64,000 bases of DNA, from positions 1 through 64,000 of the forward strand of contig JBKBRC010000014.1 in assembly GCA_046292345.1 (NCBI GenBank), read 5' to 3'. This stretch comes from JBKBRC01 sp046292345 (GTDB lineage: Bacteria > Bacteroidota > Rhodothermia > Rhodothermales > Rubricoccaceae). Numbering within the stretch: position 1 is the first letter of the stretch; each line of letters starts with the position of its first letter. The position numbers and the translations under genes are program-made. Positions 25,232-34,773 of this stretch are shown here, in pieces. The notes under the pieces were generated by a model. That model made no database searches and had not been told where the DNA came from. It saw only the letters and a program-made list of their open reading frames with translations.

Positions 25232-27885
25232 TCCGTGCGGGTCGGCCTGCCGGCCGGGCCCGTGGGCGTGCGCGCGTCCGCCGTGAGGGCGCTGGCCGAG
25301 CCCGGCGGGAGGTCTGCGACGCCGGCGAGCGTGGCTGGTGCCGGCGCCCCGGCCGCGGCTGTGTCGGGAGGCGCGGCGGCGTCCGGTGTGGCGATCTGGC
25401 GCGAGGCGGCGAGGAGGACGGCGCGGGCCTGGGCGGGGGTGGCGGCGTTTGCGAGCGCGCTGAGGGTGTGCTCGGTACGGACGAGCTGCGCCGCGAGTGC
25501 GAGCAGGTGGAGGTAGCGCTCGAACGAGAGCGTGCGCGGCGCGAGCAGCGCGAGCACGACGCGCGCCGGGTGGCTGGCGCGCGGCACCGGTGTGCCCTCG
25601 CCGGCGACCGTGCCGACGAGCAGCGCCGGCTCTTCCACGGCGTCGGTGTAGGTGTGGTAGAGCACGACGCCCGGCGTGATCTCAGGACTCTCGTCCGGGT
25701 CGGGCGTGACGAAGCGCCCGAGCACGTCTGAGCGGTCGGGTAGGCGGAGCGCAACCAGGCGCGCGAGGAGACGCCCGGGGTCCCGCTCGTCAAGGCCGAG
25801 CGCAATGTGCCGCTCGTCGATGAGCGCACCGAGCGAGGCGCTCCCGTCGCGGCCGAGCGCGTCCGCGACCGACTGCGCGAGGTCGGCCTCGGAGAGGTAG
25901 GCCGTAATGAAGTCGTGCAGGGGAAAGCGTGCGGCGATGAGGCGGGGCAGGCGGAGTAGCCCCGGCCGCCAGGCGACCGTGCCGCGGCGCACGCTGACGA
26001 GCGCGATCAGGTCGTCCGGGAGGACGCTGGCCGCGAGCGCATCCATCAGGTCGGACCAGGAGGGCAGCGCCAGCGTCGTCAGCGGCACGTCGGGCCGGAT
26101 GCTCTTGAGGCGGGCCTGCACGTCCGGCACGGCGCTGGCGACCGTGACGAGCACGAGCGGCGAGCCGACGCGGCTGGCGAGCGTCTTGAGGTCGGTTGCG
26201 GTCTCGAGAAAGCCCGGCTCGCGCTCGGCGAACGGCGGCACGAGCAGCAGCACGCGGCCTGTCGCCGTGAGCGGGTGCACGAGGCGGCAGACGAAGACGC
26301 CGGCGGCGGACTCGTCGAGGAACTGGTCGAGGACGCTGCCGAAGACGAGCGCGCGCGCCGAGCTCTCGCCGTTCCAGCCGATGACGACCGTCGAGGCGCG
26401 GCGCTCGCGCACGGCGCGGCTCATGCCGCGCGCGACGTTGTAGTCCACGCGCGTCAGCGGGACGACGGGTACGTTGGCCGCGGCGGCGTGCACGACGGCG
26501 TGCGCGAGTAGCTTCTCGCCGCGTGCGACGGCGTCGGCCTCGCCGGGGCCTTCCATGACGACGGTGAGCGGGTAGACGGGCTGCTCGAGGCGGTCGTTGC
26601 GGATGGCGAGCGCCACGTCCATCAGCGCCGGGGCCGTCTCGGGGTTGGCCAGCGGCACGAGGATGCGCTGCGGGCGCTCGCCCTCGGGGCGGGGGTCCTG
26701 CGCAAGCTGCATCGCCAGGCGGCGTCCGGCGCGCTCGGCAACGGCCGGCCCGAGGATGCAGGTGACGAGGATCATGACGATGGTGCCGTTGAGCACGTTG
26801 TCGTCGAAGATGCCGAGGTCGTAGCCGACGAGCGCGGCGGCGAGCGTAGCGGCGGCCTGCGGGATTGTCAGGCCGAACGTGAGCAGGACGTCGGTGGCGG
26901 TGTAGCCCCCGAGCGGGCGCATCGCGAGCGAGGCGAGGAACTTGGCCGTGATGACGGTGGCGAGCATGGAGCCGGCGACGACCCAGGCGCCCGCGCCGGC
27001 GGTGAGCACGTCCAGGTCCACGATCATCCCGGTCGAGATGAGGAAGAACGGGATGAAGAGCGCCTCGCCTACAAACACGATCCGCTGCATGAGCGGCCCG
27101 GTCTCGGGGACGAGCCGGTTCAGGGCCAGCCCGGCCAGGAACGCGCCGATGATGGCCTCGACACCGGCCACCTCGGCCAGGAACGAGACGAGGAAGACGG
27201 CCGCCAGGATGAACACGAAGTCCGGCACGTCCCCTGCGCGTACGGTGCGAAAGAACCAGCGCCCGATACGGGGCAGCCCCCACAGGACGGCGAGCACGTA
27301 GATGGCCAGGAAGCCGAAGAGCTGCCCCAGGAAAAGCGGGCTCAGGCCGCCGCGCCAGGCGCCGGCCACGATGGCCAGCACGAGCAGCGCCGCCGTGTCC
27401 GTGATGATCGTCGCGCCGACGCCCGTCGTGACGGCGGGCTGGCGCGAGAGCCCCATGCGGCTCACGATGGGGTATGCCAGAAGAGTATGGCTTGCAAAGA
27501 GGCTGCCCAGCAGGAGGGCCGCTCCCCAGTCGAAGCCGAGCACGAAGCGGGCCATAAGCAGGCCCATCGTCTGCGGGAAAAAGAACGTGAGCGCGCCGAA
27601 CTGAATGCTCTGCCGCCGGTGCCGGGCGAACTCGTTGAGGTCCACCTCGAGGCCGGCCAGGAACATGATGTAGAGCAGGCCGATGGTGCCGAGCACCTGG
27701 ATCGTCCCTTCGCGCTCGAGCAGCCCGAGCGCGTGCGGCCCGATGACGACGCCCGCCACGAGGAGGCCGATGAGCCCCGGAACGCGCAGCCGCGAGAACA
27801 GCAGCGGCGCAAGGAGCACGACGCTCATGACCAGCGCGATGATCAGAACTGGGTCGGAGAAGGGGAGGGACCAGTCGATGTGCAT
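25222..27885 (-). CDS. CPA2-type cation/proton antiporter with USP-like and EIIA-like domains (copy 1)
   Basis: 887 aa from ATG 27885 (MHIDWSLPF); an in-frame ATG at 27915 would add 10 residues. About residues 1-385 form the antiporter: VPGLIGLLVAGVVIGPHALGL, FLAGLEVDLNEF, the ion-site helix ATIITDTAALLVLAIVAG and GAFLAGLALNRLVPETGPLM. Two universal-stress-like domains follow (from about 400, QRILVPLANPETA.. VVIGWNG). The last 150 residues look like a PTS EIIA type-2 domain, with His744 (GVVLYHTYTD) at the phospho-site position. Likely a Na+ or K+/H+ antiporter gated by nucleotide or phosphorylation. A close paralogue lies immediately upstream. Confidence 0.88.
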   Translation of the reverse strand: MHIDWSLPFSDPVLIIALVMSVVLLAPLLFSRLRVPGLIGLLVAGVVIGPHALGLLEREGTIQVLGTIGLLYIMFLAGLEVDLNEFARHRRQSIQFGALTFFFPQTMGLLMARFVLGFDWGAALLLGSLFASHTLLAYPIVSRMGLSRQPAVTTGVGATIITDTAALLVLAIVAGAWRGGLSPLFLGQLFGFLAIYVLAVLWGLPRIGRWFFRTVRAGDVPDFVFILAAVFLVSFLAEVAGVEAIIGAFLAGLALNRLVPETGPLMQRIVFVGEALFIPFFLISTGMIVDLDVLTAGAGAWVVAGSMLATVITAKFLASLAMRPLGGYTATDVLLTFGLTIPQAAATLAAALVGYDLGIFDDNVLNGTIVMILVTCILGPAVAERAGRRLAMQLAQDPRPEGERPQRILVPLANPETAPALMDVALAIRNDRLEQPVYPLTVVMEGPGEADAVARGEKLLAHAVVHAAAANVPVVPLTRVDYNVARGMSRAVRERRASTVVIGWNGESSARALVFGSVLDQFLDESAAGVFVCRLVHPLTATGRVLLLVPPFAEREPGFLETATDLKTLASRVGSPLVLVTVASAVPDVQARLKSIRPDVPLTTLALPSWSDLMDALAASVLPDDLIALVSVRRGTVAWRPGLLRLPRLIAARFPLHDFITAYLSEADLAQSVADALGRDGSASLGALIDERHIALGLDERDPGRLLARLVALRLPDRSDVLGRFVTPDPDESPEITPGVVLYHTYTDAVEEPALLVGTVAGEGTPVPRASHPARVVLALLAPRTLSFERYLHLLALAAQLVRTEHTLSALANAATPAQARAVLLAASRQIATPDAAAPPDTAAAGAPAPATLAGVADLPPGSASALTADARTPTGPAGRPTRTDEA

Positions 27886-27990
27886 GGTCGGGGCCGGCGA
27901 CGGGCGGAGCAGCATACGTCGCAGCGGGGAGCGGCCGCGCCGCTCGGCCGCCAGCCTTGCCTGCAGGATGCCACCTGCGTCTCGAGCAGG

Positions 27991-28065
27991 GGCTGCGTCC
28001 GGGGGCTGCGTCCGGGGGCTGCGTCCGGGGCTGTGTCCAGGGGCTACGTCTGAGGGCTACGTCTC
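27991..28065. repeat. Degenerate 13-bp tandem repeats between the antiporters
   Basis: GGCTGCGTCCGGG in three perfect copies (27991-28029), then about three degenerate ones that run into the 3' end of the second antiporter gene. Flanked by near-identical CTGCGTCTCGAGCAG / CTACGTCTCGAGCAG segments. Confidence 0.85.
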
Positions 28066-30597
28066 GAGCAGAGGAGCCTTCTGTTCAGACGGGTACGCGG
28101 GCAGAGGGCGGTCTTCGGAAATGGCCTGTCGGGCGCCCTCGAGCAGCAGCGCGCGTGCGTTTTCGGGCGAGTCGGCAGCCAGCAGGGCCTCAACAGCCTC
28201 GGGACGCCGCAGGATGCGTGCTGTGAGAGCAAGCTGGCGCAGGTAGCTCTCGGCCGGCATGGACGCCGGTACGAGCAAAAGGAGCACGACGCGGATCAGC
28301 CCGCCGGTATCCGGCATCGGTACGCCGTCCGGGAACGTGGCGGCGAACACCATGGGACGCACGACTTCGTCGGTGTGGAGGTGGTAGAAGGCTACGCCGG
28401 GCATGACCTCGGGCGGGTGCCCCTGAGCGTGGGCGAGCAACTCGTCTGCGAGGCGCGCCGCGCGCCGCGGCTCGTCGCGGAACCGGCTCAGCAAGATGCG
28501 CCGCAGCACCGAGGCGGGCGGTCCGGGATCGAGCCTGAGCGCGATATGCCCGACCGGGAAGTCGAACGCGCCCTGGTCGGCGGGGACGGTGGACTCCGGG
28601 AGTGCGACGCCTTCCTCGGGGAGGTAGACGAGGAGCAGGTCTGTCTGCGCGAAGCGGCGCGCGAGCAGCCGCGGCAGCCGCTCGAGGGCCGGGCGCCATG
28701 CCACCGCGCCCTTGCGCACGTTGAGGAGCGTCACGAGGTCTCCCGGCGTCACCAGATCCCGCAGGGTCCCCAGCAGGTGGCTCCAGCCTGGCAACGGGCT
28801 GACGGTCAGCGGGACCTCCGGGCGGAGGCGCTCGAAGAACGCGCGCGCCTCGTCGGCTTCGTCCTCAGCGAGGACCAGCGTGAGCGCGTGGCCCTGCTTC
28901 GCGGCCATCGTCTTGACAGCCTGCACGCCGGCCGCCGCGCCGGGCTCGTGGATCATGCGCGGCGGCACGAGCACCAGCGCACGTCGCGCCGTGCCGATGG
29001 GGTGCACCAGGCGGGCGACGACGACCATCTCACGGGCGCTCGCGAGCACCCCGTCGAGGACACTGCCGAAGACGAACGAGCCGGCCGAGGCGTCGGCGCT
29101 CCAGCCGGCCACGAGCGTCGAGGCGCGCAGCTCACGCACGCCGCGCAGGATGCCCTCGGCCGGATTCTCGTCGATGCGTACCGTGGGGACGCAGGGGACG
29201 TCTGCCGCGGCGGCGTGCAGCACGGCCCGCTCCATGAGGCGCTCCGCCTGCGCGACGGCTTGCCGCTCCCCGTGCTCTCCCCTCGCGATAGCCAGGGGGA
29301 AAACCGGCTCGCTGCTCTTGGGGTCGCGCAGGAGCAGGGCCAGCTCGACGAGATCTTCGGCCGTCTCCGGGTTGGAGAGCGGGATGGCGATGCGCTGCGG
29401 CGCGCTGCCGGCGGCCTCGGGGGCCTGGCGGTCGGCCAGGGCGAGCGTGCGCCCGAAGCGGCCCACCAGGCTCGGGCCGATCAGGCATGTCAGCACGATC
29501 AGGAGCACGACCGCATTGACGGCCACCTGCGAAAACAGCCCGATGTCGAAGCCAATGAGTGTCACCGCGAGAGTGGCCGCCGCCTGCGGCATCGTCAGGC
29601 CGGCTACGACAGCGCTCTCGGTGGCGGAGAAGCGGAACAGCGGACGCGAGAGAAGCGCCGCTGCGCCCTTGCCTATGACCACGAGCGCCGTGAAGGCGAG
29701 CGCGATCAGCCACACCTCGGCCGAGCCGAGCACGCGCACGTCGACGAGCAGGCCGACCGAGACAAGGAAGAACGGGATGAAGACCGCCTCCCCGACGAAG
29801 CGCAGGCGCGTCATGAGGGGGCCGCCCGCCGGCACGAGCCGGTTCAGGGCCAGCCCGGCCAGGAACGCGCCGATGATGGGTGCCAGCCCGACAAGGCTGG
29901 CCAGCCACGCCGTCACGAACACGACGGCGAACAGGAACGCGAAGGCCGTGTCCGCCTCCCGGCGCACGCGGCGGAAGAATGTCCTTGCCAGGCGCGGCAC
30001 GATCAGGATCACACCAGCTGCCCAGAGAATGGCCAGTCCGGCAAAGCGGACCCAGAACCAGACGTCTGAGGCGCCGCCCACGAGGGCCGTCACGACCGCC
30101 AGCACAACCAGCGAGAGCACGTCGGTGACGAGCGTGGCGCCTGTGGCCGCGACGACCGCGCGGTTCTTGACGATACCGAGGCGCCCGGCCAGCGGCAGCG
30201 CCAGCAGCGTGTGGCTCCCCACGATGGCGCCGAGCAGTGCCGCGGCGGTGAAGTTGTAGCCGAGCAGGAGCGGTCCGGAAATCAGCGCCAGCCCCATCGG
30301 CAGCCCGAACGAGAGCACGCCGAAGCCGACACTGACCCCGCGCTGCCGGGTGAACTCGTTGAGGTCGAGCGTAACGCCGGCCAGAAACATCAGGTACAGA
30401 AGCCCGAACGTGCCGAGCAGCTCGAACGTGGCGTCGCGCGCGATCAGGCCGAGCACGCTCGGCCCGACGAGCGCGCCGAGCGCGATCAGGCCGACGAGCC
30501 CCGGCATGCGCAGCCGCTCGAAGAGCAAGGGACCGATGAGCAGAATGCCCATCGTGATAGCGACGATCAGGACGGGGTCTGTAACGGGGAGCGTCAT
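28057..30597 (-). CDS. CPA2-type cation/proton antiporter with USP-like and EIIA-like domains (copy 2)
   Basis: 846 aa, ATG 30597 (MTLPVTDPVL). Same architecture as the downstream copy: antiporter (MPGLVGLIALGALVGPSVLGL, FLAGVTLDLNEF, GATLVTDVLSLVVLAVV, GAFLAGLALNRLVPAGGPLM), two USP-like domains starting at QRIAIPLSNPETAEDL, and an EIIA-like end with His739 in GVAFYHLHTD. The copies are clearly homologous throughout but well diverged, so this is an old tandem duplication. A perfect TACCTTTG promoter element precedes it. Confidence 0.88.
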   Translation of the reverse strand: MTLPVTDPVLIVAITMGILLIGPLLFERLRMPGLVGLIALGALVGPSVLGLIARDATFELLGTFGLLYLMFLAGVTLDLNEFTRQRGVSVGFGVLSFGLPMGLALISGPLLLGYNFTAAALLGAIVGSHTLLALPLAGRLGIVKNRAVVAATGATLVTDVLSLVVLAVVTALVGGASDVWFWVRFAGLAILWAAGVILIVPRLARTFFRRVRREADTAFAFLFAVVFVTAWLASLVGLAPIIGAFLAGLALNRLVPAGGPLMTRLRFVGEAVFIPFFLVSVGLLVDVRVLGSAEVWLIALAFTALVVIGKGAAALLSRPLFRFSATESAVVAGLTMPQAAATLAVTLIGFDIGLFSQVAVNAVVLLIVLTCLIGPSLVGRFGRTLALADRQAPEAAGSAPQRIAIPLSNPETAEDLVELALLLRDPKSSEPVFPLAIARGEHGERQAVAQAERLMERAVLHAAAADVPCVPTVRIDENPAEGILRGVRELRASTLVAGWSADASAGSFVFGSVLDGVLASAREMVVVARLVHPIGTARRALVLVPPRMIHEPGAAAGVQAVKTMAAKQGHALTLVLAEDEADEARAFFERLRPEVPLTVSPLPGWSHLLGTLRDLVTPGDLVTLLNVRKGAVAWRPALERLPRLLARRFAQTDLLLVYLPEEGVALPESTVPADQGAFDFPVGHIALRLDPGPPASVLRRILLSRFRDEPRRAARLADELLAHAQGHPPEVMPGVAFYHLHTDEVVRPMVFAATFPDGVPMPDTGGLIRVVLLLLVPASMPAESYLRQLALTARILRRPEAVEALLAADSPENARALLLEGARQAISEDRPLPAYPSEQKAPLLET

Positions 30598-30629
30598 GCG
30601 ACGGCGAGAGGGGAGGCGCGGGGCGAGAG

Positions 30630-30637
30630 CAAAGGTA
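30630..30637 (-). promoter_or_regulatory. Candidate -7 promoter element for antiporter copy 2
   Basis: Minus-strand TACCTTTG, a full match to TAnnTTTG, 32 bp before the ATG at 30597 and in the 47-bp gap after the SixA gene. Confidence 0.5.
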
Positions 30638-30644
30638 GGCGCGC

Positions 30645-31193
30645 TCAGCGCTCCGGCAGGGCATCGGGCGGCACGAGCCAGCGCAGCCGCGCGGCCGAGG
30701 GCGTCCCGGCGAGCGAAACGTCGGCCCACCGCGGGGCGCTGGCATCGATGCAGGCAAGCGTGCCGGGGGGGAAATGAGCCGCCGCGCCGGTCAGGCGGCG
30801 CACGAGCTGCGAGAGCCCCGGCTCGTGCGCAACGAGGAGCAGAGGGCGCTCGGGGCCGGCTGCGGTGTGGCCCTCGGCCTCGAGGCGAGCGAGCGCGTCG
30901 TCGGCGGCGGACAGGAGGGCGTCCGGGTGGGCGTGGTAGAGCGCGTCGGAGAAATGGGGCGCCGGGAGCGTGCCGGCCGCCTCGGCATGCGCTGCGGCCA
31001 GCCCGTCCCACGTCTCGCGTGTGCGCCGGGCTGTGGAGACGAGCACGCGCGCCGGGACGAGGCCGGTGCCGGCCAGGAAGCGCCCCGTGCGCGCGGCCTC
31101 GCGGTGCCCGCGCTCGGCGAGCGGGCGCGCGTGGTCGCCGTCGGGGTGGTCTGGGACGGCCTTGGCATGGCGGAGCAGCAGCAGCGTCGGCAT
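30645..31193 (-). CDS. sixA: SixA-like phosphohistidine phosphatase
   Basis: 182 aa single-domain histidine phosphatase. Catalytic LLLLRHAKAV at the N-terminus (His9), RPLAERGHREAARTG, VSTARRTRETW, and the second His in LVAHEPGLSQLVRRLTG. SixA acts on phosphohistidine proteins; in E. coli it dephosphorylates NPr of the nitrogen PTS. Its place next to two antiporters with EIIA-like ends fits such a role. SixA of enterics is about 160 aa; the extra length is a C-terminal arm of unknown purpose. Confidence 0.88.
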   Translation of the reverse strand: MPTLLLLRHAKAVPDHPDGDHARPLAERGHREAARTGRFLAGTGLVPARVLVSTARRTRETWDGLAAAHAEAAGTLPAPHFSDALYHAHPDALLSAADDALARLEAEGHTAAGPERPLLLVAHEPGLSQLVRRLTGAAAHFPPGTLACIDASAPRWADVSLAGTPSAARLRWLVPPDALPER

Positions 31194-31304
31194 GGGATCG
31201 GGCGCGTGTGAGGACGGGGGTGGGGAAGGGGGAAGTTCTCGTAAAGCGCGCCCAAACGCTCGGCTTCGCGCGCCGGGTTGCGCGCGTGCGGCGTTTCGTT
31301 CCCG

Positions 31305-31356
31305 TACTTTTCAGGCAAGGCTGAAAGCGCGGCCCTGTATGCCGCCGGGCCTTGCC
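31305..31356 (+). promoter_or_regulatory. Candidate ccmF promoter and leader hairpin
   Basis: TACTTTTC (31305-31312) resembles the -7 element. Directly after it, GGCAAGGC (31314-31321) and GCCTTGCC (31349-31356) form a perfect 8-bp stem enclosing 27 nt. The rest of the 189-bp divergent spacer shows nothing else. Confidence 0.35.
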
Positions 31357-31382
31357 GGTTCTCAACTATAGATGGGCCTGAA

Positions 31383-33887
31383 ATGATTGGCGTTGCCGGA
31401 GAGTTCGCGCTGCTGTTCGCCTTCGTGGCGACGCTCGTGGCGGGGGTGTCGTTCTTGCTGGCCACCGGCGAGCGCGCCGGGGCCGAAATCTGGGGCCGGA
31501 CGGGCCGCTGGGCCTGGGCCGCTATGAGCGCGGCGCTCGTCGTGGCCTCGGTGCTGCTATGGGTGCTGCTCTTCGGGCGGCGCTTCGAGTACGCGTACGT
31601 CTACCAGCAGACGTCGCACGCGATGCCGTGGCACTTCACGTTCTCGTCGTTCTGGGCCGGGCAGGAGGGCTCGTTCCTGCTGTGGGCGCTCATGTCCGCC
31701 GGGGCCGGCGGGCTGCTCATCCTGTGGTGGCAGCAGCGCAAGGGGCTCGGGCCGGCCGCGCTCGAGGCGCGCGCCACGTTCGGCGCGCCCGCGATGGCCG
31801 TCGTCGCGCTCTGCCACGGCTTCATGCTCTCGATGCTGCTCGGGCTGCGCCTGGGGCCGCTCACGATCGGCGCGAGCCCGTTCCTGCGCCTGGCCGACAA
31901 GTTCCCCGACGCGCCGATGCTTCAGGTGCCCGGCTTCGTGCCGGCCGACGGGCAGGGCCTCAACGACCTGCTCCAGAACCCGTGGATGGTCATCCACCCG
32001 CCGACGCTCTTCGTCGGGTTCACGCTGCTGATGGTGCCGTTCGCGTTCGCCGTGGCGGGGCTGTGGCTGCGGCGCTACACGCAGTGGGTGCGCCCGGCGC
32101 TGCCGTGGTCGCTCGTGGGGGTGGGCGTGCTCGGGCTGGGCATCATGATGGGCGGCTTCTGGGCGTACGAGACGCTCTCGTTCGGGGGCTGGTGGGCGTG
32201 GGACCCGGTCGAGAACTCGAGCCTCGTGCCGTGGCTGCTCGGCGTGGCCGCGCTGCACGCGATGGTCGTCCAGAAGAAGACCGCCGCCGGGCACAAGGCG
32301 GCGCTCTGGCTGAGCGTGGTCACGTTCCAGTTCGTGATCTACTCGACGTTCCTGACGCGCTCGGGCGTGCTGGGCGACGTGTCCGTCCACTCGTTCGTAG
32401 ACCTCGGGCTCTACAACCAACTCCTGCTCTGGATCGTCAGCGTCGGCGTGCTCGGCTTCGGGCTGTTTGCGCTCCGCTACCGCGAGCTACCGGCGCCGGC
32501 CACGCCGCCGGCCGTGCTCAGCCGCGAGAGCATGATCTTCACGGGCACGCTGCTGCTGGCCATGACGGGGCTGGTGATCATCCTCGGCACGAGCGCGCCC
32601 ATCCTGGGCAAGCTGTTCCGCAACAACCCGAGCGCCGTGCCGGTCGCGTTCTACAACACGTGGACGCTGCCGCTGGCCGTCGGCTCGGCCTTCCTGATGG
32701 GCATCGGGCAGCTGTTCTGGTGGCGCACGATGCGCGTCGAGGACGTCAACCGGGTGCTGCTGCGCCCGCTCGCGCTCACGGTCGCCTCGACGGCCGCCGT
32801 GCTGCTGCTGACGCCGTTCGTGCGCGAGACCGTGCAGGCGCCGCCGGCGCCGGCGACGGCGCAGGCCGCCGCGCCGGCCACGGAGGCGGCCTTCGTGCCG
32901 GTCGCCGGCTTCTTCGCCACGCACGGCACGAGCCTGCTGCTGCTCCTGTTCGTGTTCGCCTCGTTCCTGGCGCTCTACAGCAACGCGCTCGTGCTGTGGC
33001 GCGTCGCGCGCGGCAACCTCAAGATGATCGGCGGCTCGCTCAGCCACGTCGGCTTCGCGATGATGCTGCTGGGCATTTTCGCCTCGGCCGTCTTCAACGA
33101 CCCCATCTCGGACGGCACGGGTACTAACATGCAGGGCAGCCGCGACAACTTTGTCGTGCCCAAGGGCCAGACCGTGCAGGTAGACGGCTACACGGTCACC
33201 TACCACGGCCAGGAGCCGGACGCGCTCGGGCGCCCGGTCTACCTCATGACGATGACCGACCGTCGCGGGCGCACCATCCAGACGCGCAACCTGGTCTACA
33301 AGGATTCGCGTGACCAGTGGATCCAGCACCCGTACGTGCGCGAGGGCTTTACGCGCGACCTCTACGTGGCCGTCTTCCCGTCGGCGATGAGCCAGCAGCG
33401 CCCCGAGGCCGCTGGCGAGCCGCAGGAGGTGCTCATGCAGCGTGGCGAGGAGCGCACGCTCGCACGGGGCGGGCAGGACGCCTTCCGCGTCCGCTTCGCC
33501 GACTACGACCTCAGCGTGGACCTCGAGACGGTCGGGCTCGACGAGGCCGACGTGGACCTGGCCGTCGCGGCGCGCCTCGAGGTGACCGATCTGGCCTCGG
33601 GCGAGACGCGCACCCTCCGCCCGGTCTACGTCATCACGCAGGAGCGCGAGCAGCAGTTCGTGCAGACACGCGCCAGCGACTGGGGGCTGGGCGTGGCGTT
33701 CGTCGGGATGAAGGTGGAGGACAACGCCGTCCGCCTCCTCTTCGACGGTGCCGAGCCGCCCTCGGACGAGTGGGTCGTCGTGCAGGCCTACGAGAAGCCG
33801 TTCATGTCGCTGCTCTGGCTCGGCACGATCCTGCTCACGATCGGGTTCGGCATCTCGGCCTATCGCCGCTTCTCGGAGAACCGCTGA
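31383..33887 (+). CDS. ccmF: Cytochrome c heme lyase CcmF-like protein
   Basis: 834 aa integral membrane protein of the heme-handling (HHP) superfamily that delivers heme to apocytochrome c. ATG 31383 (MIGVAGEFALL) is preferred to upstream codons. Hallmarks: MPWHFTFSSFWAGQEGSFLLW, NPWMVIHPPTLFVGF, the tryptophan-rich WWD motif GGWWAWDPVENSSLVPW, YSTFLTRSGVLGDVSVHSF. A large C-terminal periplasmic beta domain (from about residue 590) is followed by a last helix. No other ccm genes (ccmA-E, H) are near, so this is an orphan copy within the window. Confidence 0.94.
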   Translation: MIGVAGEFALLFAFVATLVAGVSFLLATGERAGAEIWGRTGRWAWAAMSAALVVASVLLWVLLFGRRFEYAYVYQQTSHAMPWHFTFSSFWAGQEGSFLLWALMSAGAGGLLILWWQQRKGLGPAALEARATFGAPAMAVVALCHGFMLSMLLGLRLGPLTIGASPFLRLADKFPDAPMLQVPGFVPADGQGLNDLLQNPWMVIHPPTLFVGFTLLMVPFAFAVAGLWLRRYTQWVRPALPWSLVGVGVLGLGIMMGGFWAYETLSFGGWWAWDPVENSSLVPWLLGVAALHAMVVQKKTAAGHKAALWLSVVTFQFVIYSTFLTRSGVLGDVSVHSFVDLGLYNQLLLWIVSVGVLGFGLFALRYRELPAPATPPAVLSRESMIFTGTLLLAMTGLVIILGTSAPILGKLFRNNPSAVPVAFYNTWTLPLAVGSAFLMGIGQLFWWRTMRVEDVNRVLLRPLALTVASTAAVLLLTPFVRETVQAPPAPATAQAAAPATEAAFVPVAGFFATHGTSLLLLLFVFASFLALYSNALVLWRVARGNLKMIGGSLSHVGFAMMLLGIFASAVFNDPISDGTGTNMQGSRDNFVVPKGQTVQVDGYTVTYHGQEPDALGRPVYLMTMTDRRGRTIQTRNLVYKDSRDQWIQHPYVREGFTRDLYVAVFPSAMSQQRPEAAGEPQEVLMQRGEERTLARGGQDAFRVRFADYDLSVDLETVGLDEADVDLAVAARLEVTDLASGETRTLRPVYVITQEREQQFVQTRASDWGLGVAFVGMKVEDNAVRLLFDGAEPPSDEWVVVQAYEKPFMSLLWLGTILLTIGFGISAYRRFSENR

Positions 33888-33913
33888 CCGGTCCGCGCCG
33901 GCGATCTCGGCCG

Positions 33914-33921
33914 TAGGTTGC
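33914..33921 (+). promoter_or_regulatory. Candidate -7 promoter element
   Basis: TAGGTTGC, 27 bp before the ATG at 33948; resembles TAnnTTTG. Weak on its own. Confidence 0.35.
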
Positions 33922-33947
33922 GCGTCCTCCTGCCCGCCTGACCCCCG

Positions 33948-34727
33948 ATGCGCACGCCCCTGCTCGCTGCCGCGCTCGCCCTGGCCCTTGCGGCGTGCGG
34001 CGCTGAGACCGCGCCCGAGACGCCTCCCGATGCCGCCGGCACGGACGCGGCCGACGGGCCGCCTCGTGCGGCGTTCCCGGATACGCTCCGCCCCGGAGAC
34101 CTGCTCCTCACCGGGCTCCCGGCGTTCCAGCACGACTACCGGCTCGACATGCTCGAGCCGCAGCGGCTCTACGTCGGCGTGCTCGAGGTGCGCTACGCGC
34201 CCGATGCCGCCGCCGGGCGGGCCGTGTACGCGCTCACCAACGCCGGCGGCCCCTCCGGCATCATCCAGATCGACTCGGTCGAGGCGCGCTACCCGTCGCT
34301 GGCGCCGCTGCGGCACGTGGGCACGGGCGGGCAGCGCACGGCCGAGTACCGCTACGAGGCCGGCGGCGTGCGCGGCACGCGCACGCCGGTCGACGGCGAG
34401 ACGCAGGCGCTCGACGTGGCGCTCGGCGAGCCGGCCTTCGACGGGGCCAGCCTGATGCTCGTCGCCACGGCGATGCCGCTGCGCGAGGGCTACGCGCCCG
34501 TCGTGCCGGTCTTCCTGCCCGAAGAGGGCCTCGTCCACTACGCGTTCCGCGTCGAGGCGCTCGCAGACGAGCCCGGCGCGTGGCGCGTCGAGGCGGCCCG
34601 GCCCGGGGGGACGACGACGACGTTCGAGGTGCTCGAGCGCCCCCGGCGTGTCCTGCGGGCCGAGTACGTGCTGCCCTCCGGCGCGCGCGTCGAGCTCTCG
34701 CCGCTGCGCGACCGTCCGGCGCGCTAG
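33948..34727 (+). CDS. Putative lipoprotein, unknown function
   Basis: 259 aa. N-terminal lipobox (LALAACGAET) predicts lipidation at Cys19. A short Asp/Pro/Thr-rich linker follows, then a globular domain of alternating beta strands (AEYRYEAGGVRGTRTP, HYAFRVEALADEPGAWRVE, TTTFEVLERPRRVLRAEYVLP). The last segment, in which a covalently read 'conversion to a slope' pattern recurs, recalls DUF3108-like envelope proteins, but this is not certain. It follows ccmF by 60 bp and converges on sufS. Confidence 0.7.
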   Translation: MRTPLLAAALALALAACGAETAPETPPDAAGTDAADGPPRAAFPDTLRPGDLLLTGLPAFQHDYRLDMLEPQRLYVGVLEVRYAPDAAAGRAVYALTNAGGPSGIIQIDSVEARYPSLAPLRHVGTGGQRTAEYRYEAGGVRGTRTPVDGETQALDVALGEPAFDGASLMLVATAMPLREGYAPVVPVFLPEEGLVHYAFRVEALADEPGAWRVEAARPGGTTTTFEVLERPRRVLRAEYVLPSGARVELSPLRDRPAR

Positions 34728-34773
34728 GCGCCGCGCTTAGTGCGTTGCGCCGCGGCTGCCAGGCGCGCGGCCG

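Noticed and set aside
27991..28065. Possible CRISPR-like array
   Set aside because: The 13-bp units are directly adjacent with no spacers, and no cas genes are present.
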